Shown here: positions 18,493 to 27,697 of the stretch, piece after piece
Numbering within the stretch: position 1 is the stretch's first letter
Layout: each line of letters starts with the position of its first letter
Source: Aureimonas frigidaquae
Lineage (GTDB): Bacteria; Pseudomonadota; Alphaproteobacteria; Rhizobiales; Rhizobiaceae
Direction of reading: 5' to 3'
Assembly (NCBI RefSeq): GCF_001463905.1
Contig: NZ_BBWR01000017.1
Location: 124,001-188,000 of the forward strand
Length of the DNA stretch: 64,000 nucleotides
Translations under genes and position numbers: made by a program
The notes under the pieces: model-generated
Seen by the model: the letters and a program-made list of their open reading frames with translations, nothing else
Told to the model about the DNA's origin: nothing
Databases searched by the model: none

Positions 18493-18889
18493 TGTCGCAG
18501 CTTCGCGTGCCGGCCTGCCACCGCGCCACATCGGCCGCGATGCGGCGGCCCTGCGGGCCGTTCAGGAGCGGGCCGAATGTCTGGATGCGGGCCGGCGTGC
18601 CCTGGCCTTCCACGACCAGAAGCGGCAGGCCACCCGGATTGCGCGCGGGCACGATCAGAAAGCGCGGGCGGCCGGAATGCGAATCGAGTTCGGGCGCCAT
18701 GCTGTAGCCGGCGAAGGCCGGGTCCTTGGCGCGGAACCAGCAGTCACGCGCGGACAGGGCGATCCGCTCCATCACCTTCAGCGCCGGTTCGGCGGGCCGG
18801 GCAAGCTGGCTTTCCCGTTGGGGCGCCCCGCAGGACGCAAGGATCAGCGCGGTTGCGCAGAGGAGGAGAGGCCGCAGGGCGGATGTCAC
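18485..18889 (-). CDS. Small lipoprotein of unknown function following purQ
   Basis: I do not recognise this 134-residue protein. It begins [20 protein letters not shown], a clear lipoprotein signal with lipobox LASC (Cys20), followed by a mature domain containing [10 protein letters not shown] and a final RSCDNA, i.e. two more cysteines. Its ATG overlaps the purQ stop (ATGA), and its own stop overlaps the next lipoprotein's start by 8 bp, so purQ and both lipoproteins are translationally linked. The W-F-R-A-K-D region looks structured and could be a small periplasmic domain. Confidence 0.68.
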   Translation of the reverse strand: MTSALRPLLLCATALILASCGAPQRESQLARPAEPALKVMERIALSARDCWFRAKDPAFAGYSMAPELDSHSGRPRFLIVPARNPGGLPLLVVEGQGTPARIQTFGPLLNGPQGRRIAADVARWQAGTRSCDNA

Positions 18890-19569
18890 GCTGCCAGGCC
18901 CCGTCCAGCCAGACCGAGGGCGCTTTCGAAAATGCCGCGGCCGTCCGTGCCGCCATGCTCCGGCTCGATCAGGTTTTCCGGGTGCGGCATCAGGCCCAGC
19001 ACGTTGCCGGCCTCGTTGACGATGCCGGCAATATCACGCACCGCGCCGTTGGGGTTGGTCCCTTCTGCGTAGCGGAAGACGACCTGCCCATTCCCGTCCA
19101 GGCGCTCCAGCGTGTCATGATCGGCAAAGTAGTTCCCGTCGTGATGGGCGACGGGGCAACGGATGACCTGGCCCTCGGTATAGGCCGTGGTGAAGCGCGT
19201 ATTGGCGTTGACGACGCTCAGCTTCACCTCGCGGCAGACGAAGTTCAGGCTCGTATTGCGCATCAGGGCACCGGGCAGAAGGCCCGTTTCGCACAGGATC
19301 TGGAAGCCGTTGCAGACACCGAGCACGGGAACGCCGGCACGCGCCTTATCGGCCACCGCGCGCATGACGGGCGAGCGCGCTGCGATGGCGCCGCAGCGCA
19401 GGTAATCTCCGAAGGAGAAGCCGCCGGGAATGACGATCAGGTCGACGGCGGGAATCTCCACATCCGTCTGCCAGACGGTCAGCGGCGCCGTGCCGCCGAT
19501 CCGCGTCAGGGCGGCGATCATGTCACGGTCCCGGTTCAGGCCGGGCAAAAGGACGACGGCGGATTTCAT
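18886..19569 (-). CDS. purQ: Phosphoribosylformylglycinamidine synthase, PurQ glutaminase subunit
   Basis: PurQ is the class I glutamine amidotransferase that supplies ammonia to PurL through PurS. The 227-residue protein has the oxyanion/nucleophile segment GVCNGFQ with Cys86, [13 protein letters not shown], and the C-terminal catalytic His and Glu in LMPHPENL. It starts [16 protein letters not shown], the usual opening. It follows purS by 45 bp, and its stop overlaps the next lipoprotein start. Confidence 0.96.
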   Translation of the reverse strand: MKSAVVLLPGLNRDRDMIAALTRIGGTAPLTVWQTDVEIPAVDLIVIPGGFSFGDYLRCGAIAARSPVMRAVADKARAGVPVLGVCNGFQILCETGLLPGALMRNTSLNFVCREVKLSVVNANTRFTTAYTEGQVIRCPVAHHDGNYFADHDTLERLDGNGQVVFRYAEGTNPNGAVRDIAGIVNEAGNVLGLMPHPENLIEPEHGGTDGRGIFESALGLAGRGLAA

Positions 19570-19614
19570 GGCTGTTCAGCTCCGGGCACGCAGGCGGCGG
19601 CGAGCGCCGCCCGA

Positions 19615-19857
19615 TCAGCGGATTTCGACTGCGTAGTTTTCGATGACCGTATTGGCCAGGAGCTTTTCGCACATGGCCTTGAGCTCCGCCTCGGCCGCGG
19701 CGGGGTCGGTACGGTCCAGCTCGATGTCGAAGACCTTGCCCTGGCGCACGCCGCCGACACCGTCGAAGCCCAATGTGCCGAGCGCACCCTCGATGGCCTT
19801 GCCCTGCGGGTCCAGGACGCCGTTTTTCAGGGTGACGACAATACGCGCCTTGATCAC
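19615..19857 (-). CDS. purS: Phosphoribosylformylglycinamidine synthase, PurS subunit
   Basis: PurS is the small structural subunit that docks PurQ on PurL. The 80-residue sequence MIKARIVVTLKNGVLDPQGK, with the FDIELD central strand and the C-terminal CEKLLANTVIENYAVEI, is characteristic. It lies 67 bp downstream of purC and is required with the small form of PurL. Confidence 0.94.
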   Translation of the reverse strand: MIKARIVVTLKNGVLDPQGKAIEGALGTLGFDGVGGVRQGKVFDIELDRTDPAAAEAELKAMCEKLLANTVIENYAVEIR

Positions 19858-19924
19858 TGTTTCAGCCTGCCTTGCGAGTAAACGAGTTTGAGAGCCGGCG
19901 CCGATCGCGACGCAGGACTTGGCG

Positions 19925-20689
19925 TCACTTGACCAACACCGGCCCGGAAGGGCGGGGCGGATCGTTTTCGTTCATGATGCCGAGGCGCCGGGCCACTTCC
20001 TGGTAGGCTTCCACCAGTCCGCCCATGTCGCGGCGGAAGCGGTCCTTGTCCAGCTTGTCCTGGGTCTGCACGTCCCACAGCCGGCAGGAATCGGGCGAGA
20101 TCTCATCGGCCACGATGATGCGCATCATGTCGCCTTCGAAGAGGCGGCCCGTCTCGATCTTGAAGTCGACGAGCTGGATGCCAACGCCGAGGAAGAGGCC
20201 GGACAGGAAGTCGTTGACGCGGATGGCGAGCGCCATGATGTCGTCGATTTCCTGCGGCGTCGCCCAGCCGAAGGCGGTGATGTGCTCTTCCGACACCATC
20301 GGGTCGTCCAGCGCATCGGCCTTGTAATAGAACTCGATGATGGAGCGGGGCAGGACGGTGCCTTCCTCGATCCCCAGACGCTTGGCCAGCGAGCCGGCCG
20401 CCACGTTGCGCACGACCACTTCGAGCGGAATGATCTCGACTTCCTTGATCAGCTGCTCGCGCATGTTGAGCCGCCGGATGAAGTGCGTCGGGATGCCGAT
20501 CCGGTTCAGGTGGCTGAAGATATATTCCGAGATGCGGTTGTTCAGGACGCCCTTGCCGTCCACGACCTCGTGCTTCTTCTTGTTGAAGGCGGTCGCGTCG
20601 TCCTTGAAGAACTGCACGAGTGTGCCCGGCTCGGGGCCTTCATAGAGAATCTTGCCCTTGCCTTCGTAGATCCGGCGGCGACGTGTCAT
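19925..20689 (-). CDS. purC: Phosphoribosylaminoimidazole-succinocarboxamide synthase
   Basis: PurC (SAICAR synthase) joins CAIR and aspartate with ATP. The 254-residue protein starts [18 protein letters not shown] and shows FKDDATAFN, the [15 protein letters not shown] segment and [10 protein letters not shown], all standard. The frame extends upstream to 20764 without conserved sequence, so the ATG at 20689 was chosen. It is first in the leftward purine operon. The 223 bp to the divergent zeta-subunit gene must contain promoters for both; CTCTAAATACC at 20858-20868 is a possible -10 for the rightward gene. Confidence 0.95.
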   Translation of the reverse strand: MTRRRRIYEGKGKILYEGPEPGTLVQFFKDDATAFNKKKHEVVDGKGVLNNRISEYIFSHLNRIGIPTHFIRRLNMREQLIKEVEIIPLEVVVRNVAAGSLAKRLGIEEGTVLPRSIIEFYYKADALDDPMVSEEHITAFGWATPQEIDDIMALAIRVNDFLSGLFLGVGIQLVDFKIETGRLFEGDMMRIIVADEISPDSCRLWDVQTQDKLDKDRFRRDMGGLVEAYQEVARRLGIMNENDPPRPSGPVLVK

Positions 20690-20912
20690 TTTGCGTTTGC
20701 TCGATCGTGCTGATGCGCCGCTTTGGGAGGCTGCGGCGGGAAAAACCATCTCAGGGCGCTGCATAGACCAAATGACGCATTTTCACAATCGTTACCCGGA
20801 ATTTCCCTGCCGGGGCGCCCCGCAAGTCCGTCCGCGCTTCAAAAAGCCGGGGGCATCCTCTAAATACCGGACGCGCAGGCCCGTATCGGCCGACAGAAAA
20901 GGGTGCTCCCGC

Positions 20913-21230
20913 ATGACATTCGACGATCGCAAGCAGGAATTCGAAAGCCGCTACGCCCATGACCAGGAGTTGCGCTTCCGGGTCGAGGCACGCCGCAATA
21001 AGCTCCTGGGGCTCTGGGCCGCCGAGAAGCTCGGCCTGTCGGGAGCAGAGGCCGATGCCTATGCCTTGGACGTCGTGAAGGCCGACCTCCAATCGCATGG
21101 CGATGCCGATGTGCAAGCCAAGATCGTGGCCGATTTCGCCGCCGCCGGGGTCACGCAGTCGGAACATCAGATCCGCCGCCGGATGGACGAGCTGCTCCTG
21201 GAAGCGGAAGCCCAGGTCAAGAGCGCCTGA
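20913..21230 (+). CDS. F1-ATPase inhibitor zeta subunit (DUF1476)
   Basis: The zeta protein inhibits ATP hydrolysis by the alphaproteobacterial F1F0-ATP synthase. The 105-residue product starts MTFDDRKQEFESRYAHDQEL and contains FRVEARRNKLLGLWAAEKLG and HQIRRRMDELLLEAE, characteristic of DUF1476. It is helical and charged, with the inhibitory N-terminal region visible. Divergence from purC is a conserved context in Rhizobiales. It is 2 bp before the aldolase-type gene and probably co-transcribed with it. The longer frame from 20691 is not conserved. Confidence 0.9.
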   Translation: MTFDDRKQEFESRYAHDQELRFRVEARRNKLLGLWAAEKLGLSGAEADAYALDVVKADLQSHGDADVQAKIVADFAAAGVTQSEHQIRRRMDELLLEAEAQVKSA

Positions 21231-21232
21231 TC

Positions 21233-22000
21233 ATGGGGGCGAGCGGCCTTCGGGCACGGCTGGCCGGCGGCGATTTCATCGTTTCCGGCTGGTCCTCCAT
21301 GCGGGATGTGATCATCCTGGAGCGGCTGCTCCAGGGTCCGTTCGGCGCCGTGGCCTTCGACATGCAGCATGGCATGCATGACGAGGCGAGCGTCGCGGCT
21401 GGAATCCAGCTCGCCGCCCATATGGGCACGCCTGCCATCGTGCGCGTTCCCGTCGACGGCTACCCGCTGGTGTCCCGGGTGCTCGATTTCGGTGCGGCCG
21501 GGGTGATCCTGCCGATGATCGAAACGGCCGAAGATGCGCGGCGGCTGGTGGCAGTCGCCAAGTATCCGCCGCTCGGCAGCCGGTCCTACGGGCCGACGCG
21601 GGCCGTGCAACTCCACCGCTATGCGAGCGGTGCGGAGTATTTCCAGCGGGCCAACCATGACACACTGGCCTTCGCCATGATCGAGACGCCGGCCGCCTAT
21701 GCCGCGCTGAACGAGATCCTGGCCGTCGAGGGGCTGGATGGCGTCTTCATCGGCCCCTCGGACCTGTCCATCGCCTTGAGCGGCGGCAGGCTCGATCATG
21801 CGGGCCAACAGGTGCAGGACGCCATCGCCGACATTGCCGCCCGCGCCAGGGACGCGGGCAAGTTCACCGCGCTCTATGTTTTCGACGCACCCGAAACCCG
21901 GCGCGCCCGGGCGCTCGGCTGCGACCTCGTCACCATATCCTCCGACCTGGGGATCTTCGGTGCAGGGCTGAAGGCGCTGTCCGATACGCTGGCGGACTGA
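21233..22000 (+). CDS. HpcH/HpaI aldolase/citrate lyase family protein
   Basis: This is a class II, metal-dependent aldolase of the HpcH/HpaI type, which cleaves or makes 2-keto-3-hydroxy acids, commonly 4-hydroxy-2-oxoheptanedioate or 2-keto-3-deoxysugar acids. The 255-residue protein shows AFDMQHGMHD, GVILPMIET (metal Glu), SRSYGPTR and GVFIGPSDLS (metal Asp), in family order. It follows the zeta subunit by 2 bp. The physiological substrate cannot be read from sequence and no catabolic partner is adjacent. Confidence 0.85.
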   Translation: MGASGLRARLAGGDFIVSGWSSMRDVIILERLLQGPFGAVAFDMQHGMHDEASVAAGIQLAAHMGTPAIVRVPVDGYPLVSRVLDFGAAGVILPMIETAEDARRLVAVAKYPPLGSRSYGPTRAVQLHRYASGAEYFQRANHDTLAFAMIETPAAYAALNEILAVEGLDGVFIGPSDLSIALSGGRLDHAGQQVQDAIADIAARARDAGKFTALYVFDAPETRRARALGCDLVTISSDLGIFGAGLKALSDTLAD

Positions 22001-22015
22001 TCGGCCGCCGCCGCG

Positions 22016-22585
22016 TCAGTGATGATGCGGTGGCGCCGTCAGGTGCGACAGGAACTTGCCGAAGGTCAAAAGCCCTTCGGGCCAGGGGCCGTGGCCGCTG
22101 GCCGCGTTGATATGGCCGCTTTCGCCCGCATCGACGAAGAGCGAGCCCCAGGCCGCGGCGATGTCCTCGGCCGCCTCGAAGCTGGAGAATTCATCGTTCC
22201 GGCTGGCCACGACCACGGAGGGGAAGGGCAGCGGATCGCGCGGATAGGGGCCGAAGGTCATCAGATGCTGCGGGCGAATCGCCGGATTGGCGACATCGGG
22301 CGGCGCGACGAAGAACGCGCCCGCAATGGGCCGCTGGAACAGGGGCATGGCCTGCACCACCGCCGCCACGCCGAGTGAATGGGCGACGATCACGCAGGGC
22401 TTGTGCGTCGCATTGACCGCATCGGCCACGGTGCGTGTCCAGTCCTCGCGCACGGGCTTGGACCATTCCGCCTGGACAACGCGCTGCGCCGTGGACAGCT
22501 TGCGCTCCCAGCGGGTCTGCCAGTGCTGCTCGGAGGATCCGGTGTAACCCGGAACGATGAGGATATCGGTTTCTGATACGCGCAT
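22016..22585 (-). CDS. RBBP9/YdeN-type alpha/beta hydrolase
   Basis: This is a small cytoplasmic serine hydrolase of the RBBP9/YdeN family. The 189-residue protein starts at MRVSETDILIVPGYTGS and has the nucleophile elbow AHSLG, an acidic residue in ASRNDEFSS and the catalytic histidine in ESGHINAASG, then ends with a His-rich tail (PPHHH). The frame extends upstream to 22705 but is not conserved. Natural substrates of this family are mostly unknown. It converges on the HpcH/HpaI-type gene with 15 bp between stops. Confidence 0.85.
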   Translation of the reverse strand: MRVSETDILIVPGYTGSSEQHWQTRWERKLSTAQRVVQAEWSKPVREDWTRTVADAVNATHKPCVIVAHSLGVAAVVQAMPLFQRPIAGAFFVAPPDVANPAIRPQHLMTFGPYPRDPLPFPSVVVASRNDEFSSFEAAEDIAAAWGSLFVDAGESGHINAASGHGPWPEGLLTFGKFLSHLTAPPHHH

Positions 22586-22635
22586 AGGGCGGCAGATGTG
22601 CGCCCGGGCTAGCAAAGTCAAGACGGCGCCAGCGT

Positions 22636-24084
22636 CTAGAGAAGCGGGCTGATCAACCGCGTGACGTTCTCGGCCAACTGCGGCAGGAAGCCGCGGGCCT
22701 GCCATTCCCCCATGTCCAGCCGGTGGCTCTTCAAGGCGTAGTCCCCCTCGATCCGCCGAAGCTGCTGGACGAGCACCCGGTCATAGACAAGCAGCGTCAC
22801 TTCGGAGTTCAGCTCGAAGGACCGGCGGTCCATATTGGCCGAGCCGATCACCGCGATGTCGTCGTCGATCGACAGGTGCTTGGCATGCAGGAAGCGCTCG
22901 CGATACAGCATGACCCGCACGCCGGCGGCCAGAAGCTCGTCGTAATAGGACCGCTGCGCGTGATCCACCAGGAGCGAGTTGGTCGTGTAGGTGACGTAAA
23001 GCGTCACGTCCACGCCTTTGGAGACGGCCGTGCGCAGGGCCTGGAGCAAGGGCTCGTTGGGGATGAAGTAGGGCGTGGCCAGCACCACGCGCTCCCGCGC
23101 GTTGAAGATGAGGTCCGTGAACAGGATGTCGACCTGCGCGCCGGGATAGTCCGGCCCGGTCGGCAGCACCTGGGCCCGCATGCTGCCCGCATGATCGCCC
23201 GGCCCGCTGAAGGGCATGAGGTCGGGCGAGCCGATATCCTCCTCCGTCTCCAGGTACCAGTCGCCGATGAAGACGGCCTGCAATTCCAGGACGACGGGGC
23301 CGACGACCCGCGCCATGACCTCGCGGTAGAAGACGCTCGGCTCATACTCGCTGCGATGCATGTTCTGCGAGCCGACCCAGCCCACGAGCCCGTCCACCAC
23401 GACGATCTTGCGGTGGTTGCGCAGGTCCGCCCGCGTGCCGCGGTGCCAGATGCGCAAGGGGAGTATGATGCGCAGAGCGACACCGCTGTCCTTCAGCCGC
23501 CGGGCGATCCTGCGGCGGTGGGCGGAGGATCCGACGGCATCGATCAGAAGGCGGCAGGTGACCCCGCGTGCGGCCGCCCGCTCCAGCGCCGACAGGACGC
23601 GCTCGCCGGCCTCGTCCAACATCAGGATGTAGAACATCAGATGGGCATGATGCTGGGCGGCATCGATATCGGCGACGATGCGGTCCACCACGCTGTCATA
23701 TTCGGCATCGAGCTCGACGTGGTTCCCCGACAGGCAGGGCTGGCCGCCCAGGCGCTGCACGAGCGCCGATGACATGGCATGGCGCGGCGCCAGATCCTCG
23801 CAGCCGGAGGTCTCATCGAGCGACAGTTCGCCCATGGCCCGGCGCAGGATGGCCGGCAGCCTGGCCAGCCGGTCGCGGCGCCAGTGCGGGTGCTCGGTAT
23901 GGCCGAGGATCAGGTAGAGGACGAGACCCATGATCGGCAGAAAGAAGATCAGGATCATCCAGGCCTGCGCCGCCGTGGGAGAGCGCCGGAAGGGAATGTA
24001 GATGAGCGCTCCGAAGATGATCGCCCAGTTGATAAGGCCGGTCGCGATGGACCAGTAGGACCAGAATTGTGCGTCGGCTTGCAT
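22636..24084 (-). CDS. cls: Cardiolipin synthase
   Basis: This is a membrane enzyme of the phospholipase D superfamily that makes cardiolipin from phosphatidylglycerol. The 482-residue protein has two N-terminal transmembrane helices (roughly residues 11-31 and 42-60) and two HKD motifs: NHRKIVVVDG with His224, Lys226, Asp231, and LHAKHLSIDD with H-x-K-x4-D. Each is followed by GSxN. This matches ClsA-type enzymes in length and layout. It is divergent from the EEP-family gene, an arrangement repeated in other alphaproteobacteria. The spacing to the leftward hydrolase (50 bp) leaves open whether they share a transcript. Confidence 0.93.
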   Translation of the reverse strand: MQADAQFWSYWSIATGLINWAIIFGALIYIPFRRSPTAAQAWMILIFFLPIMGLVLYLILGHTEHPHWRRDRLARLPAILRRAMGELSLDETSGCEDLAPRHAMSSALVQRLGGQPCLSGNHVELDAEYDSVVDRIVADIDAAQHHAHLMFYILMLDEAGERVLSALERAAARGVTCRLLIDAVGSSAHRRRIARRLKDSGVALRIILPLRIWHRGTRADLRNHRKIVVVDGLVGWVGSQNMHRSEYEPSVFYREVMARVVGPVVLELQAVFIGDWYLETEEDIGSPDLMPFSGPGDHAGSMRAQVLPTGPDYPGAQVDILFTDLIFNARERVVLATPYFIPNEPLLQALRTAVSKGVDVTLYVTYTTNSLLVDHAQRSYYDELLAAGVRVMLYRERFLHAKHLSIDDDIAVIGSANMDRRSFELNSEVTLLVYDRVLVQQLRRIEGDYALKSHRLDMGEWQARGFLPQLAENVTRLISPLL

Positions 24085-24258
24085 CGGTACCGTTTCTCAT
24101 GCGCTCGGGGGCATATGTGGGTCGTGCCGAGGCGGAGGAAAATGGGGCAGGCATGGTGCGAAGCGGCGATCGGACGTTGAATTGCCACTGTCCGGGGACA
24201 ATATCTGACCCGCTGCCGCTTGTGCCGGCTGAGTATCTTCGGGGTGGAAGGAGCGCCG

Positions 24259-25071
24259 GTGCGGATCGTCTACGCAAATCTCGGTTACGCGCGTGACATC
24301 GACGGATCGATCCGGCACCATCTGGGGCGGGTCCATCACCACATCTTCACCCCTCGCGAAGCGCAGGTGCGGGCGCTTCAGTTCCTGAAGACGCGCCTGC
24401 GCGAGCTGCAGCCCGATCTGTCCTGTTTCCTGGAAATCGATCAAGGCTCGCTCACCAACGGCTTCTTCGACCAGTTTCCGATCCTGTGCGAGGATCACCA
24501 CCGCACCGTGCGCATCGATGGCAAGTACAGCGCCGACCGGCGTTTCCGTCGCCTTTCGGTCTCCCGCGGGAAATCCAGCGCCTTCCTGGCCACCGGCCAC
24601 CTGCCGTTCACCGCCCGCTACCTCGACGACGGGAAGAAGCGCCTTGTCTACGATATCGACCTGCCGGGCGTGCGCGTGCTCCTGGCCCATTGCTCGCTCC
24701 TGCGGCGCGTGCGGGCCCGCCAGCTCGAACAATTGTCCCAATGGGCTGCCGAGCGCGATACGCCGACCATCGTCACGGGTGATTTCAACATGTTCGGCGG
24801 TGCGCGCGAACTCGAGCCGCTTTTGCGCGATGGCCGCTTCACCTACCTCAATGCCGGGCTCGGCCCCACCTTCCGCCTGGGTCCCTGGCGCGCCAGCCTC
24901 GATCCGTGCCTTGTATCGGGCGGACTCGAGCAACGCTGCAAGGTGCGCATCATCGATATGCCCTTTTCCGACCACCAGATGCTGGTTATGGATATCGACG
25001 GGCCGCAGGCTACGCTCAAGCTCCCCACGCATACGCCGGACCGTCCCGAAGACGAACGCCTTTCCGCCTGA
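24259..25071 (+). CDS. Endonuclease/exonuclease/phosphatase family protein
   Basis: This is a member of the EEP (DNase I-like) metal-dependent phosphoesterase family. With GTG start at 24259 (AAGGAG at 24248-24253) it has 270 residues: FLEID with the metal Glu, TGDFNMFGG with the Asp/Asn pair, and a C-terminal SDHQM with the catalytic histidine. No signal peptide or transmembrane segment is seen. Because of its linkage to cardiolipin synthase it may act on a phospholipid or a lipid-linked phosphate, but it could also be a nuclease; this is inference from position. The frame extends to 24220, but those codons are not needed. Confidence 0.78.
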   Translation: MRIVYANLGYARDIDGSIRHHLGRVHHHIFTPREAQVRALQFLKTRLRELQPDLSCFLEIDQGSLTNGFFDQFPILCEDHHRTVRIDGKYSADRRFRRLSVSRGKSSAFLATGHLPFTARYLDDGKKRLVYDIDLPGVRVLLAHCSLLRRVRARQLEQLSQWAAERDTPTIVTGDFNMFGGARELEPLLRDGRFTYLNAGLGPTFRLGPWRASLDPCLVSGGLEQRCKVRIIDMPFSDHQMLVMDIDGPQATLKLPTHTPDRPEDERLSA

Positions 25072-25091
25072 GGGCGGATCGGGCCGCCAAT

Positions 25092-25121
25092 AAAAAGGGG
25101 AGCCGTTGGCGGCCCCCCTTT
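25092..25121. terminator. Bidirectional terminator between the EEP gene and the 23-residue peptide gene
   Basis: AAAGGGG and CCCCTTT with an inner GCCG/CGGC helix and a TTGG loop (25102-25113) form a strong hairpin, with one A/C mismatch. Five As on the + strand give a T run for leftward transcripts, and three Ts follow for rightward ones. Confidence 0.8.
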
Positions 25122-25145
25122 GCAATGCCGGCCGGGCTGTCAGCC

Positions 25146-25217
25146 TTAGATAAGGCCCAGGCCCAGAAGCGTGACGGCAACGATGGTGCTGGTCAGGAAG
25201 GTCGATTGAAGGGCCAT
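25146..25217 (-). CDS. Putative 23-residue membrane peptide
   Basis: ATG (25217) to TAA (25146) encodes 23 residues, MALQSTFLTSTIV then AVTLLGLGLI: a single hydrophobic helix with a short polar N-terminus and no charged residue. GGAG lies nine bases upstream. A strong leftward terminator follows 25 bp after the stop, and purB ends 65 bp upstream, so it would be the last member of the purB transcript or have its own promoter. Many such small membrane peptides exist and their roles are mostly unknown. I do not recognise it; at this length a chance frame is possible. Confidence 0.5.
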   Translation of the reverse strand: MALQSTFLTSTIVAVTLLGLGLI

Positions 25218-25282
25218 GGCGATAGGCTCCGAATGGGTCGGCTTTCCATCAAAACGCCGCAAAACCGCCATGGTTCCGATGG

Positions 25283-26596
25283 TCAGGCCGTGGCAGTCCC
25301 GAAGACACGGGTGAAGATCGTGTCGACATGCTTGGTGTGGTAGCCGAGGTCGAACTTTTCACGCAGCTCCTCTTCCGACAGGGCGGCACGCACTTCGGCA
25401 TCGTTCAGGAGCTCGGTCAGGAAATCCGCGCCCTGTTCCCAGACGCGCATCGCGTTGCGCTGCACGAGCCGGTAGGAATCCTCGCGCGAAAGGCCGGCCT
25501 GTGTGAGGGCCAGGAGCACGCGCTGCGAGTGGACCAGGCCACGAAACTGGTTGAGGTTCCGGTCCATCCGCTCGGGATAGACGAGCAGCTTGTCGATGAC
25601 ACCCGTCAGGCGGGCCAGGGCGAAGTCAAGCGTAATGGTGGCGTCCGGCCCGATCATGCGCTCGACCGAGGAGTGGGAAATGTCCCGCTCATGCCACAGG
25701 GCCACGTTCTCCATGGCCGGGAAGGCATAGGAGCGCACCATCCGGGCAAGCCCGGTCAGGTTTTCGGTCAAAACGGGGTTGCGCTTGTGGGGCATGGCCG
25801 AGGAGCCCTTCTGCCCGGGCGAGAAATACTCCTCCGCCTCCAGCACCTCGGTGCGCTGCAGATGCCGGATCTCGACCGCCAGCCGCTCGACGGATGAGGC
25901 GATGACGCCGAGCACCGCGAAATACATGGCATGGCGATCCCGCGGAATGACCTGGGTGGAGACGGGTTCGGCCTTGAGCCCCATGGCCTTGGCGACATGC
26001 TCCTCGACCCGCGGGTCGATATTGGCGAAGGTGCCGACGGCGCCGGAAATGGCGGCCGTGGAAATTTCCTCACGGGCGGCCACGAGGCGCGCGCGGCACC
26101 GGTCGAACTCGGCATAAGCGAGGGCGAGCTTGATGCCGAAGGTCGTCGGTTCGGCGTGGATGCCGTGGCTACGGCCGATGGTCACCGTGTCCTTGTGCTC
26201 GAAGGCGCGCCGCTTCAACGCCGCCAGGAGCGCGTCGAGATCGGCCAGGAGGATATCGCTGGCGCGCTGGAGCTGCACGTTGAAGCATGTATCGAGCACG
26301 TCGGACGAGGTCATGCCCTGATGGACGAAGCGTGCATCCGGCCCCACGAACTCGGCCAGATGCGTCAGGAAGGCGATGACGTCATGCTTGGTCTCACGCT
26401 CGATCTCGTCGATCCGCTCGACGTCGAACTCGGCCGCGTTGCCCTTTTCCCATATGGTGCGGGCGGCATCGGCCGGGATGACGCCGAGCTCCGCCAGCGC
26501 ATCCGCGGCATGCGCCTCGATCTCGAACCAGATCCGGAACTTGGTTTCCTGGGACCAGACGGCAACCATGTCGGGGCGGGAGTAGCGAGGGATCAT
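25283..26596 (-). CDS. purB: Adenylosuccinate lyase
   Basis: PurB carries out two lyase steps in purine synthesis, releasing fumarate from SAICAR and from adenylosuccinate. The 437-residue protein begins [20 protein letters not shown] and shows the fumarase/ASL signature [12 protein letters not shown], the catalytic-His segment [14 protein letters not shown], and TSSDVLDT. Codons upstream to 26671 are not conserved. It follows the P1 peptidase by 90 bp, the terminator at 25092 lies downstream, and it is remote from the pur operon at 15054-20689. Confidence 0.95.
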   Translation of the reverse strand: MIPRYSRPDMVAVWSQETKFRIWFEIEAHAADALAELGVIPADAARTIWEKGNAAEFDVERIDEIERETKHDVIAFLTHLAEFVGPDARFVHQGMTSSDVLDTCFNVQLQRASDILLADLDALLAALKRRAFEHKDTVTIGRSHGIHAEPTTFGIKLALAYAEFDRCRARLVAAREEISTAAISGAVGTFANIDPRVEEHVAKAMGLKAEPVSTQVIPRDRHAMYFAVLGVIASSVERLAVEIRHLQRTEVLEAEEYFSPGQKGSSAMPHKRNPVLTENLTGLARMVRSYAFPAMENVALWHERDISHSSVERMIGPDATITLDFALARLTGVIDKLLVYPERMDRNLNQFRGLVHSQRVLLALTQAGLSREDSYRLVQRNAMRVWEQGADFLTELLNDAEVRAALSEEELREKFDLGYHTKHVDTIFTRVFGTATA

Positions 26597-26686
26597 CGGC
26601 GGAGCAACTCTGGCTTTTTTTAACAGGGGAGGGCGTCCGCGCTCTCTAACAGACAGCGCGCCCGGCCTCAATCGCCGCAGGGGCGC

Positions 26687-27697
26687 TCAGGGCGGCAGCA
26701 TGGACCAGGTGGGCGTGAGGTCGCCCGGGGCGGGCGTGGCCGCATAGACGCCGCGGGCGATGGCCCGCGCCATGGTGGCCGCAGCGGCGGCGCCGAGATC
26801 GATCCGGCCGACCGCATCCGGGGCGATGCCGCTGCCGCCGGTCGCCACACCGAAGACGAGATCGCCATCGAAATCGGTATGGGCCGGCCAGAGCGCATGG
26901 GCAAAGCCGTCATGAGCGGCGACGGCAAGGCGCTTGGCGCCGCCCTTGTCCAGGACCGCATCGGTCGCCACCACGGCAATGGTCGTGTTGCCGCCTGGCG
27001 TCGGGTTCAGCTTGGTGGCCGGCGCGCCCACATCCTGCACCGCGCGGGCCGGGCGCCCAAGACCGCCGAATTCGGCCCCGAGTTCGAAGGCGGCGGCCCG
27101 GAAATGCCGCGTGCCGCGCAGGAGCGGCGAGCCGACCGCGTTGACGGCCACCAGCGCGGCAACCGTGACCCCGCTCGGCAGGCGGATCGACGCCGTGCCA
27201 AGCCCGCCCTTGCAGACCGCCGTCGTCGCGCCGTAGCCCGCGCCGATGGAGCCCGTCTGCGCATCGGCACCGGCGCGTTCGGCGGCGGCAAGCCCGAGTT
27301 CGCGGTAGGGTGGGAACAGGCCCCAATCCTTGTTTCCGCCGTTGATAAGGTCGAACAGGATGGCCCCCGGCACGATGGGGACGCGCATTCCCGCCACCTC
27401 GAAGCCACGGTCCTGCGCCCGCAGGAATGCCTGCAGCCCCGATGCGGCATCCAGCCCGAAGGCGGAGCCGCCCGACAGGGCGATGCCGTCTATGCCCGCG
27501 ACCAGGTTTTCGGCATCCAGAAGCGGCGTTTCCCGCGTGCCGGGCGCGCCGCCATGGATGGCGACGGACGCCGTCATGGCACGTTCGAAGAGGATCGCCG
27601 TCACGCCGCTTTTCAAAGCCTCGTCATGCGCATGCCCGACGGCGATGCCGGCAATATCAATGAGCGCGTTGCGCGGGCCCGGCATCCAACCATTCAT
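26687..27697 (-). CDS. P1 family (S58, DmpA-like) peptidase
   Basis: This is an N-terminal-nucleophile aminopeptidase/amidase of the DmpA/BapA family. The 336-residue product starts MNGWMPGPRNALIDI and shows IDGIALSGGSAFGLDAASGL and GYGATTAVCKGGLGTAS. The autoproteolytic site appears to be the Asn-Thr in PGGNTTIAV, which would leave a Thr nucleophile. Members hydrolyse N-terminal D- or L-residues or beta-peptides. The ATG overlaps the stop of the upstream binding-protein gene (ATGA), so they are translated together, pointing to import and cleavage of a peptide or amide. The substrate is unknown. Confidence 0.87.
   Translation of the reverse strand: MNGWMPGPRNALIDIAGIAVGHAHDEALKSGVTAILFERAMTASVAIHGGAPGTRETPLLDAENLVAGIDGIALSGGSAFGLDAASGLQAFLRAQDRGFEVAGMRVPIVPGAILFDLINGGNKDWGLFPPYRELGLAAAERAGADAQTGSIGAGYGATTAVCKGGLGTASIRLPSGVTVAALVAVNAVGSPLLRGTRHFRAAAFELGAEFGGLGRPARAVQDVGAPATKLNPTPGGNTTIAVVATDAVLDKGGAKRLAVAAHDGFAHALWPAHTDFDGDLVFGVATGGSGIAPDAVGRIDLGAAAAATMARAIARGVYAATPAPGDLTPTWSMLPP

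Noticed and set aside
15826-19881. A 1351-codon open frame on the + strand
   Set aside because: It is antisense to purL, purQ and purS across the operon, with random composition. The minus-strand genes have clear homologues and start signals.
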